A stretch of DNA of 17,968 nucleotides from Bacteroidales bacterium (GTDB taxonomy: Bacteria > Bacteroidota > Bacteroidia > Bacteroidales > JAADGE01). A model generated the notes under the pieces. It did no database searches. It was not told the DNA's origin and saw only the letters and a list, made by a program, of their open reading frames with translations. The stretch spans positions 1-17,968 of the forward strand of contig JALSMF010000188.1 in the NCBI GenBank assembly GCA_026987795.1, in the 5' to 3' direction. Shown here piece after piece: positions 8,676-15,090 of the stretch; the stretch's first letter is position 1; each line of letters opens with the position of its first letter. A program made the position numbers and the translations under genes.

Positions 8676-9479
8676 GTGATAATTACGGAAAAGACAAAAA
8701 TATCAGAAATTATTAACGCCGATAAGAAAGCAATTGAAGTAATAGCTTCTGTTAACAGAAATTTTAAAAAACTTGAGAACCCTTTTCTGAGAAAATTGTT
8801 TGCTCCGAGAGTAAGCGTAAAAGATGCGGCAAGAATAGGAGGTACGACAGTTAATGAGATACTTACGGAATTAGAAAAAACAGGATTTAAAGTTAAATAT
8901 ACAGAAAATAATGAAAACGAAAATAATATTTTAAAAAGCACAATTAAAATGAATAAAAATAAAATTGTAAAATTAGATGTTCGTCCTATATTGGAAACGG
9001 GAACAGACCCTTATCATGCAATTATTGATACCCTGAAAACAATGAAAGAGGACGAAACTCTATTGATAATAAATACATTTGAGCCTGTTCCTTTACTTAG
9101 TAAATTAAGCAGTCAGGGATATGAATATAAGGTTGAGCGTCCTGACAGTAATACGGTTTACACATATCTTGCAAAAACCGGAGAAGCAAATAAAGAAATA
9201 AACAAAGTAAAAGACCCGAAAAAAGAATTAACTTTTGAGGATGCAGAAAAAAAATTTGCCGGAAAAATGCGTGAAATTGACGTAAGAGATTTGGAAATGC
9301 CTCTGCCTATGGTAAGTATTTTGGAAGAAACAGAAAAATTAGATAAAGGTGAGGCTCTTTATGTTCATCACAAAAGGCTGCCTCAGTATCTTCTTCCCGA
9401 ACTTGAAACAAGAGGATGGACATATGTAAATAAGGAAGTTGATGAGAATAATATGAAATTTATAATCTATAAAAAATAA
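8676..9479 (+). CDS. DUF1858 protein with two DUF2249-like domains
   Basis: A 267-residue soluble protein. The start is GTG at 8676: the in-frame TAA at 8667 leaves no better start, and the DUF1858 domain begins immediately after it. An AAAGG lies directly against the start, too close to be a normal ribosome site. Residues 5-75 are the helical DUF1858 domain (KISEII...). Residues 98-168 are a DUF2249 domain (LDVRPI, then NTFEPVPLL). Residues 199-267 are a second, more divergent copy (IDVRDL, then HHKRLPQYLL). DUF1858 and DUF2249 are often found near hemerythrin/RIC, nitrite and nitric oxide functions, but their biochemistry is not settled. It is first in an operon, 4 bp before the oxidase-like gene. 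A role in redox or nitrosative stress is inference. Confidence 0.82.
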   Translation: MIITEKTKISEIINADKKAIEVIASVNRNFKKLENPFLRKLFAPRVSVKDAARIGGTTVNEILTELEKTGFKVKYTENNENENNILKSTIKMNKNKIVKLDVRPILETGTDPYHAIIDTLKTMKEDETLLIINTFEPVPLLSKLSSQGYEYKVERPDSNTVYTYLAKTGEANKEINKVKDPKKELTFEDAEKKFAGKMREIDVRDLEMPLPMVSILEETEKLDKGEALYVHHKRLPQYLLPELETRGWTYVNKEVDENNMKFIIYKK

Positions 9480-9483
9480 AAAT

Positions 9484-10782
9484 ATGCAAGCAGGATTAAG
9501 TACTAAAAATGCTCCTTCGCCGAGTGTGGTTTTACCTCATTACGCTGCCGGGGCTATTTTCTTTTTAACGGCATCGGTTTTACTTTTTTTTACTTCCGGT
9601 GACTTGGCAAATTCTTATATCGGACCTAAAGTCCTTTCTGTTACACACATCCTTGTATTAGGTTGGATTACGATGATAATTTTCGGTGCTTTATATCAGC
9701 TGATACCTGTTGTAATGGAAGTAAAGCTGTTTAGTGAGGTTTTAGCACATATAAGTTTATATACTTTGATGAGCGGAACGGTACTTTTAAGCTACTCGTT
9801 TTGGAATAGTTACATAGGAGAAACAATATTTATGCAGACAGGAGGAACATTAATACTTGTTTCGGTTATTTTATTTGTAATAAATACACTTTTCAGTGCC
9901 CTTAAAACAAAGCAAAGAACTTATGAAAATGCTTTTATAGTTTCTTCTGTTTTTTGGTTATTACTTACGGTTTCATTAGGTATCTTTATAACCTTAAACT
10001 TAGTATTCAATTTTGTTCCTAAGTCAAATATTGATTTATTACCTGTTCATTTTCATATAGGAATTACAGGATGGTTTATGATGCTTGTAACAGGGGTTGC
10101 AAGTACGCTTTTACCGATGTTTTTTATAGCTCATAAATTAAACAGAAGGCTTCTGAAAATATCATTTTACCTGACTAATATAGGTCTTATTGCAATTTCC
10201 CTTAATCTTTATTTCGGTAAAAATACTGTTATTACAATAACTTCGGCACTTGTATTGCTTAGCGGAATAATTTTATTTGTAAAATATAATTATGACGCTT
10301 ATAAAAAACGACTGCGAAAAAAACTTGATATAGGAATGAAACTTTCGGTTTTAGCATTTGTCTTGCTGTTTTTATCCGTAATTTTCGGTATATTTTCTGC
10401 CTTAAAACTTGATATTTTGTCTGATTTTTCAACAAGAATAAAATCTCTTTACGGAGTAAGTATGGTTTTGGGATTTCTTACATCAATTATATTAGGGCAA
10501 ATGTATAAAACACTTCCTTTTATTGTTTGGCTTAAGATGTATCAGGATAAAGTGGGAAAATTTAAAACACCTATGCCGGCACATCTTTACGGCGAAAAAA
10601 CGGCAAACCTGCATTATTATTCATTTATTATTGCTTTTATAACGATTTTTATCGGAATTTTAATCAAAGAAAAATTGCTGATAGAAATAAGTGCCGCATT
10701 TTTTATCATAACGGCAGGACTTTTCACATTCAATACTTTTAAAATTTTATTTCACAAAGAAAAAACAGAACCTTTAAAATAA
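9484..10782 (+). CDS. 12-TM membrane protein related to heme-copper oxidase subunit I
   Basis: A 432-residue integral membrane protein with about 12 hydrophobic segments (roughly 20-37, 50-78, 85-107, 115-140, 150-177, 187-215, 224-245, 249-267, 284-308, 320-345, 376-396 and 398-420). It looks like a divergent relative of CcoN/NorB-type subunit I. A motif Gly-Trp/Phe ... Gly at +8 ... Pro at +15 recurs at residues 60-75, 196-211 and 330-345, as expected of the threefold 4-TM architecture of that superfamily. His55 and His191 occupy equivalent places in copies 1 and 2; copy 3 has Val325 there. The paired His of canonical TM7 and the His pair of TM10 are not apparent, so a normal oxygen- or NO-reducing centre is unlikely. 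It could bind one heme or metal, or act in sensing or electron transfer. It is not NnrS by motif. It sits in an operon between the DUF1858/DUF2249 and DUF59 genes. Confidence 0.72.
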   Translation: MQAGLSTKNAPSPSVVLPHYAAGAIFFLTASVLLFFTSGDLANSYIGPKVLSVTHILVLGWITMIIFGALYQLIPVVMEVKLFSEVLAHISLYTLMSGTVLLSYSFWNSYIGETIFMQTGGTLILVSVILFVINTLFSALKTKQRTYENAFIVSSVFWLLLTVSLGIFITLNLVFNFVPKSNIDLLPVHFHIGITGWFMMLVTGVASTLLPMFFIAHKLNRRLLKISFYLTNIGLIAISLNLYFGKNTVITITSALVLLSGIILFVKYNYDAYKKRLRKKLDIGMKLSVLAFVLLFLSVIFGIFSALKLDILSDFSTRIKSLYGVSMVLGFLTSIILGQMYKTLPFIVWLKMYQDKVGKFKTPMPAHLYGEKTANLHYYSFIIAFITIFIGILIKEKLLIEISAAFFIITAGLFTFNTFKILFHKEKTEPLK

Positions 10783-10790
10783 TTAATATT

Positions 10791-11114
10791 ATGTTAGATA
10801 CAGAAAAATTATCAGTTACGGAAAAAAGTATCCTCGAAAAAATAAAAACTGTTATAGACCCTGAAGTTGAAGTGAACATTGTTGATTTAGGGTTAATTTA
10901 TGAAGTTCATCATTACGAAGAAGAAAAAAAAATACATATAGTAATGACTTTGTCGGCAAGAGGCTGTCCGGTAGGTGATACAATTATCCGACACGTAGAA
11001 ACCGTAGTGAAAGCATTTTTGCCTGATTATGAAACAGAAGTTGAGTTAACTTGGGAGCCGCAATGGACACCGGAAATGATTACTCCTGAAGGAAAGGCAT
11101 TTCTTAATATGTAA
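10791..11114 (+). CDS. DUF59 / MIP18-family Fe-S cluster assembly factor (SufT/PaaD-like)
   Basis: A 107-residue single-domain protein of the MIP18 (DUF59) family. The N-terminal helix leads to VIDPEVEVNIVDLGLIYEV, the family's conserved Asp-Pro-Glu and Asp-Leu-Gly-Leu motifs. MTLSARGCPVGD carries the conserved Cys (residue 64) in the ARGCP loop. Members of the family assist maturation of Fe-S proteins (SufT, PaaD, Cia2/MIP18) in the cytosol. This copy starts 8 bp after the oxidase-like gene and ends just before a strong terminator, so it is the last gene of the three-gene operon. It may mature a metalloprotein or repair clusters under the stress that the operon answers. It is not embedded in a suf operon here, so I do not assign the name sufT. 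Confidence 0.88.
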   Translation: MLDTEKLSVTEKSILEKIKTVIDPEVEVNIVDLGLIYEVHHYEEEKKIHIVMTLSARGCPVGDTIIRHVETVVKAFLPDYETEVELTWEPQWTPEMITPEGKAFLNM

Positions 11115-11137
11115 AATATTAAAATACTGAATTACCG

Positions 11138-11175
11138 GCAGCATTATATCAAACAAGATATTTTGCTGCTTTTTT
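11138..11175 (+). terminator. Rho-independent terminator
   Basis: GCAGCA (11138-11143) pairs with TGCTGC (11164-11169), and ATATC (11146-11150) with GATAT (11157-11161), across a TT/TT mismatch with loop AAACAA. Six T residues (11170-11175) follow. It closes the 8676-11114 operon. Confidence 0.88.
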
Positions 11176-11198
11176 CAGTTATAAAATAAATTTATTTT

Positions 11199-11206
11199 TA
11201 CTTTTG
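11199..11206 (+). promoter_or_regulatory. Possible -7 element for the CDF transporter
   Basis: TACTTTTG matches TAnnTTTG, but no proper TTG lies at -33 (the nearest is TTA at 11179-11181, 17-bp spacer). If used, transcription would begin almost at the ATG at 11213, giving a nearly leaderless mRNA. Confidence 0.35.
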
Positions 11207-11212
11207 CTGCAA

Positions 11213-12067
11213 ATGGATAAAAATAAATTGGCATACAGCGAAGGCTGGATATCTATAATTGTAAATACCGTTCTTTTCGGTCTTAAATATTGGGCGGGTA
11301 TTGTTTCCGGTTCTGTTGCACTGATAAGTGATGCATGGCATTCATTATCGGATTCAATAAGTTCTGTCGGTATAATAATCGGAACTAAAATATCATCAAA
11401 ACCTCCGGACGAAAAGCATCCTTTCGGACACGGAAGAGCTGAGCTTATAACATCAATACTCATAGGAGTTCTTCTTGCCGTTGTAGCATATAACTTTTTT
11501 TTAGAATCAATAGAATCAATCAAAAATCATAAAAAAGCAGTTTTCGGAACGCTCTCAATAATTGTGTTGACTGTATCAATTATAATGAAAGAATTATCAG
11601 CACAGTATGCGTTTTATACGGCAAGAAAAACCGGATTTTTATCATTAAAAGCCGACGGATGGCACCATCGTTCCGATGCAATTACATCGGTTTTAATTCT
11701 TGCAGGCATATTTATTAATCCGTATTTTCCTATGATTGACGGAATATTGGGAATTATAGTATCTCTTTTTATTCTACAAACAGCTTATTCAATTATTAAA
11801 GAAAGTTCAAGTGCCATATTAGGCGAATCATGCAGTGAAGAATTTATTGACAAGATAAAAAAAGTTGCCGGTGATTCTGCAGGTTTTGATGTCGGTATTC
11901 ATCACATACATTCTCATAATTACGGAAACCACAAAGAGGTCACGTTTCATATAAATCTTTCCGGAAATATGACAGTTGAAGAAGCTCATAATATTGCCGA
12001 TAATATTGAAAAAGATGTAAAGAAAGAGCTTGATATTACTGCAACTGTTCATATCGATGCAAAATAA
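11213..12067 (+). CDS. Cation diffusion facilitator, probable zinc exporter
   Basis: A 284-residue CDF transporter that exports divalent metal across the inner membrane in exchange for protons. I start it at the ATG at 11213 rather than at an in-frame TTG at 11204. Six TM segments cover about residues 12-195. The metal site is His43-x3-Asp47 in TM2 (DAWHSLSD) and His151-x3-Asp155 in TM5 (DGWHHRSD). An HD-HD site is known to favour zinc over cadmium, unlike the DD-HD site of E. coli YiiP. The cytoplasmic ZT-dimer domain (about 205-284) is His-rich, with IHHIHSHNYGNH at 229-240, the kind of sequence that supports zinc sensing. It follows the terminator at 11138-11175, so it is a separate unit from the operon upstream. 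Confidence 0.92.
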   Translation: MDKNKLAYSEGWISIIVNTVLFGLKYWAGIVSGSVALISDAWHSLSDSISSVGIIIGTKISSKPPDEKHPFGHGRAELITSILIGVLLAVVAYNFFLESIESIKNHKKAVFGTLSIIVLTVSIIMKELSAQYAFYTARKTGFLSLKADGWHHRSDAITSVLILAGIFINPYFPMIDGILGIIVSLFILQTAYSIIKESSSAILGESCSEEFIDKIKKVAGDSAGFDVGIHHIHSHNYGNHKEVTFHINLSGNMTVEEAHNIADNIEKDVKKELDITATVHIDAK

Positions 12068-12160
12068 TTTTTAAATGTAATTTTAATATATTGCCTTGAA
12101 CAGTGTTGATGTGTAGTTAAAAATGTCAGCACAAAACATTCAAAATACATTATTTTTAGA

Positions 12161-12168
12161 TATTTTTG
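12161..12168 (+). promoter_or_regulatory. -7 element of the restriction-modification operon promoter
   Basis: TATTTTTG matches TAnnTTTG. A TTC at 12139-12141 stands 19 bp upstream in the -33 position. AGGAG (12175-12179) lies 11 nt before the methyltransferase ATG at 12191. Confidence 0.55.
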
Positions 12169-12190
12169 TAAAAAAGGAGAATTAAATAAG

Positions 12191-13069
12191 ATGGAAATAA
12201 AAACTGATATATTTTTAGGTGACAGTAAGGAAATTTTGAAATCAATTTCTGATAATTCAGTCGATTTAATAATTACCTCTCCGCCTTATGCAGATCAAAG
12301 AAAAAACAGTTACGGCGGAATTAAAACTGACGAGTATGTTAACTGGTTTCTTCCTATATCGGAACAATTATTGAGAGTTCTCAAACCGTCAGGAACTTTT
12401 ATATTAAACATTAAAGAAAAAGTTGTTAACGGGGAACGAAGTACATATGTAATGGAACTGATAATTGAAATGAGAAAGCAAGGATGGTTTTGGACTGAAG
12501 AATTTATCTGGCATAAAAAAAACAGTTATCCGGGAAAATGGCCTAACAGATTTAGAGATTCTTGGGAAAGATTATTACAATTTAATAAAAATAAAAAATT
12601 TAATATGTACCAAGAAGAAGTTATGGTACCTATGGGAGATTGGGCTAAGAACAGATTAAAAAAACTTAGTGAAACAGATAAAAAACGGGATGAATCAAAA
12701 GTCGGAAGCGGGTTTGGAAAAAATATTTCAAATTGGTTGAACAGAGATAAAGCATATCCGACTAATGTATTACATTTGGCAACTGAATGTAATAACAAAA
12801 AACACAGTGCTGCATTTCCCGAAAGTTTGCCTGAATGGTTTATTAAATTATTTACAAAAGAGGGCGATACCGTTTTAGATCCTTTTACGGGTTCAGGTAC
12901 AACAAATATAGTTGCTCAACGTATGAACAGAAATTCAATAGGAATTGAGATAATAGAAGATTATTACAATATAGTAAAAGAAAAAATTAATTCAACTAAG
13001 TATATATTATTCAGGCAAGAAGGTAAATATGAGAAAACTGAACAAAAACGACATACTGCAGTACGTTGA
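12191..13069 (+). CDS. Type II DNA methyltransferase, beta class (likely N4-cytosine)
   Basis: A 292-residue SAM-dependent DNA methyltransferase. The catalytic motif IV TSPPY (residues 29-33, in TSPPYADQRKNSYGG) lies near the N-terminus, and the SAM-binding motif I DPFTGSGTT (230-238) near the C-terminus. That order defines the beta group of amino-methyltransferases. SPPY favours N4-methylcytosine, though some N6-adenine enzymes share it. The region between (about 105-210, with KWPNRFRDSWER and a basic stretch) should contain the target-recognition part. It modifies the host DNA site cut by the endonuclease encoded next. The downstream ATG at 13029 lies inside this gene, overlapping its last 41 bp, so the two proteins are translationally linked and the methyltransferase is made first. 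There is no controller (C) protein gene. Confidence 0.92.
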   Translation: MEIKTDIFLGDSKEILKSISDNSVDLIITSPPYADQRKNSYGGIKTDEYVNWFLPISEQLLRVLKPSGTFILNIKEKVVNGERSTYVMELIIEMRKQGWFWTEEFIWHKKNSYPGKWPNRFRDSWERLLQFNKNKKFNMYQEEVMVPMGDWAKNRLKKLSETDKKRDESKVGSGFGKNISNWLNRDKAYPTNVLHLATECNNKKHSAAFPESLPEWFIKLFTKEGDTVLDPFTGSGTTNIVAQRMNRNSIGIEIIEDYYNIVKEKINSTKYILFRQEGKYEKTEQKRHTAVR

Positions 13070-13763
13070 GAATAATATCGGAATATTTCACGAAAAAAGA
13101 ATTGCAAGTCTTGATAACTTAAAATTATCCAAAATATTAAAAAGAAAGAACCCTTATTTGTTTAAGGCAAAATACGTATTAACAGCAGATGAGATAATAA
13201 GAGGTATTGCAGATGCTCATATTTCATCAAGTGAAGAGGGTATATTCGGAGATTGGCTTGAAGGATTAGCGATATTTATAAACGGAATAGTTTATAACGG
13301 ATGGAAATCCGGCATTCCTAATATTGATTTAGAATTTGATAACAACGGAAAGCGTTTTATTGTAAATATTAAATCCGGTCCTAATTGGGGTAACAGCAGC
13401 CAAATTGCAAAAATGAAATCTGATTTTATAACTGCACAGAGAACATTAAGAACAAGTAATTCAAACTTAAATATTGTATCGGTAAACGGTTGTTGCTACG
13501 GTAAAGATAATCGTCCGGATAAAGGTGATTATTTTAAATATTGCGGGCAGGATTTTTGGTATTTCATTTCCGGCGATATTTCTCTGTATACGGAAATAAT
13601 AGAACCGTTAGGCTATAAAGCAAAAGAAAAGAACGAAGATTTTTTAATGTCTTATTCTCAAATGATTAATAAATTTACAAAAGAATTTATTGATGATTTT
13701 TGTTTTAGTAACGGAAAAATTAACTGGGAAAAATTAGTAAAATTCAATTCCGGGAAAAAATAA
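13029..13763 (+). CDS. Type II restriction endonuclease (PmeII-like family)
   Basis: A 244-residue protein that I recognise as resembling the PmeII-type family of type II endonucleases; this is from memory and not searched. The start has a good ribosome site (AAGAAGG at 13017-13023) inside the methyltransferase gene. A PD-(D/E)xK-like core is visible: Glu78 in GDWLEGLAIF, Asp100 in IPNIDLEF, and Asn113-Ile-Lys115 in VNIKSGPNWGNSSQ, with Asn where the second acid normally sits. A second conserved-looking block is VNGCCYGKD (152-160) and DYFKYCGQDFWYFISGD (167-183). It should cut unmodified DNA at the site protected by the adjacent methyltransferase; the recognition sequence cannot be read from the protein. 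No truncation or frameshift is apparent, so the system looks intact. Confidence 0.85.
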   Translation: MRKLNKNDILQYVENNIGIFHEKRIASLDNLKLSKILKRKNPYLFKAKYVLTADEIIRGIADAHISSSEEGIFGDWLEGLAIFINGIVYNGWKSGIPNIDLEFDNNGKRFIVNIKSGPNWGNSSQIAKMKSDFITAQRTLRTSNSNLNIVSVNGCCYGKDNRPDKGDYFKYCGQDFWYFISGDISLYTEIIEPLGYKAKEKNEDFLMSYSQMINKFTKEFIDDFCFSNGKINWEKLVKFNSGKK

Positions 13764-13840
13764 CAGATTATATATTCTCATAGTTTTTATAAACTTCCGT
13801 AAGAAACTGATGAAAATAATCAGCGTTAAGTAATAGCATA

Positions 13841-15082
13841 ATGAATAAAGCGGTTACGGTAAAACCTCAAAAAATAAGTAAAAAAATACAAGTTATTGCA
13901 TCTAAAAGTATGCTGCAGAGGATTATAGCTTGTGCCGTTTTATCAGAACGTAATACTGTTATCAACAACATTTCTATGTGTGATGATTGTAAAGCGGCTT
14001 TGTCGGTTGCCGAAAGTTTGGGAGCTGAGATAATAGTCAGGAATAACCGAATAACAATTATACCCGGTAAAAAAGAAGTAAAAAACATAATAAATTGCGG
14101 AGAATCCGGCTTGGCGGTAAGAATGTTTTCTCCGATAGTTACCTTATTCGGGGATGATTTTGAAATTACGGGAAGCGGTTCGCTGAAAAAACGCCCGCTA
14201 AATGAAATCTGTGATGCCTTAAAACAGTCGGGTGTCAAGTGTCGGACAAATAAAGGTTTTATTCCTGTTTCTGTATCAGGAAAACTTAAAGGCGGAAAAA
14301 TAGAAATTGATGCTTCTTTAAGTTCTCAGGTATTAACGGGCTTACTTATTTCTCTGCCTAAACCAGATAACGACTCTGTTATTAAAGTTAAAAACCTTAA
14401 CAGTAAGCCGTATATAGACCTGACATTGAGTATTCTGAATGATTTTGGAGTTGTTGTTAAAAATAAAAATTATAAAGAATTTTACATTAAAGGGAATCAA
14501 AAATTTTCTGTTTCGGAATATACCGTTGAAGGAGATTGGAGCGGTGCTGCTTTTTTGCTTACGGCGGGACTTATTGCCGGAAAGATTGAGCTTACGGGTT
14601 TAAATCTAAATTCATACCAGGCTGACAAAAAAATTATTGACGTAATAAAAAAAGCAGGAGGAAAGATTTATTTTACAAAGAATTCAGTAATTACGGAACA
14701 AAGCAATCTCAACAGTTTTAAGTTTGATGCAACTCACAGCCCCGACTTATTTCCGCCTCTTGCCGTATTAGCGGCAAACTGCAGAGGAACTTCCGAAATA
14801 AAAGGTGTAAAAAGGCTGATTTACAAAGAAAGTAACAGGGCAGAAACTTTACGGAGAGAGTTTTCAAAAATCGGAATTGAGATAAAGATAAAAGATGATA
14901 CAATGTTTATTAAGGGCGGAAAAATCAGAGGCGGGATAATAAATTCCGGTAACGACCATCGAATTGCAATGGCTGCTGCCGTTATTGCTCTTAACGCCGA
15001 ATCGGAAATAATAATTGAAGATGCTTACAGCATAAATAAATCTTACCCGTCTTTTTATGAAGATTTACTCGGAATAAAATAA
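13841..15082 (+). CDS. aroA: 3-phosphoshikimate 1-carboxyvinyltransferase (EPSP synthase), divergent
   Basis: A 413-residue EPSP synthase, which joins shikimate 3-phosphate and phosphoenolpyruvate in the sixth step of the shikimate pathway (cytosol). Active-site elements are Lys22-Ser23...Arg27 (ASKSMLQR), Arg118-Pro in LKKRPL, Ser161-Ser-Gln163 (SSQVLTG), Asp302 in HSPDLFPP (catalytic Asp313 in E. coli), Lys329-Glu330 (KESNRAE) and Asp372-His-Arg374 (DHRIAMA). The usual GNAGTAMRP loop is replaced by GESGLAVRM (87-95). Length is slightly short compared with about 427 in E. coli, with compact domains as in other Bacteroidetes copies. It starts 77 bp after the endonuclease gene. I see neither a strong Shine-Dalgarno nor a clear promoter in that gap. 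It converges on the sugar-kinase gene with only 8 bp between stops. Confidence 0.94.
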   Translation: MNKAVTVKPQKISKKIQVIASKSMLQRIIACAVLSERNTVINNISMCDDCKAALSVAESLGAEIIVRNNRITIIPGKKEVKNIINCGESGLAVRMFSPIVTLFGDDFEITGSGSLKKRPLNEICDALKQSGVKCRTNKGFIPVSVSGKLKGGKIEIDASLSSQVLTGLLISLPKPDNDSVIKVKNLNSKPYIDLTLSILNDFGVVVKNKNYKEFYIKGNQKFSVSEYTVEGDWSGAAFLLTAGLIAGKIELTGLNLNSYQADKKIIDVIKKAGGKIYFTKNSVITEQSNLNSFKFDATHSPDLFPPLAVLAANCRGTSEIKGVKRLIYKESNRAETLRREFSKIGIEIKIKDDTMFIKGGKIRGGIINSGNDHRIAMAAAVIALNAESEIIIEDAYSINKSYPSFYEDLLGIK

Positions 15083-15090
15083 AAAACCGG

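Noticed and set aside
12103..12132. Hairpin between the CDF and methyltransferase genes as a terminator or operator
   Set aside because: The 10-bp stem needs three G-U pairs and no T-tract follows; symmetry at DNA level is only 7 of 10.
13807..13823. CTGAT-ATCAG hairpin upstream of aroA as a regulatory structure
   Set aside because: Five-bp stem with a 7-nt loop; too weak to claim.
12068..13840. Mobile element carrying the restriction-modification genes
   Set aside because: No integrase, transposase, direct repeats or inverted repeats are visible at either flank.
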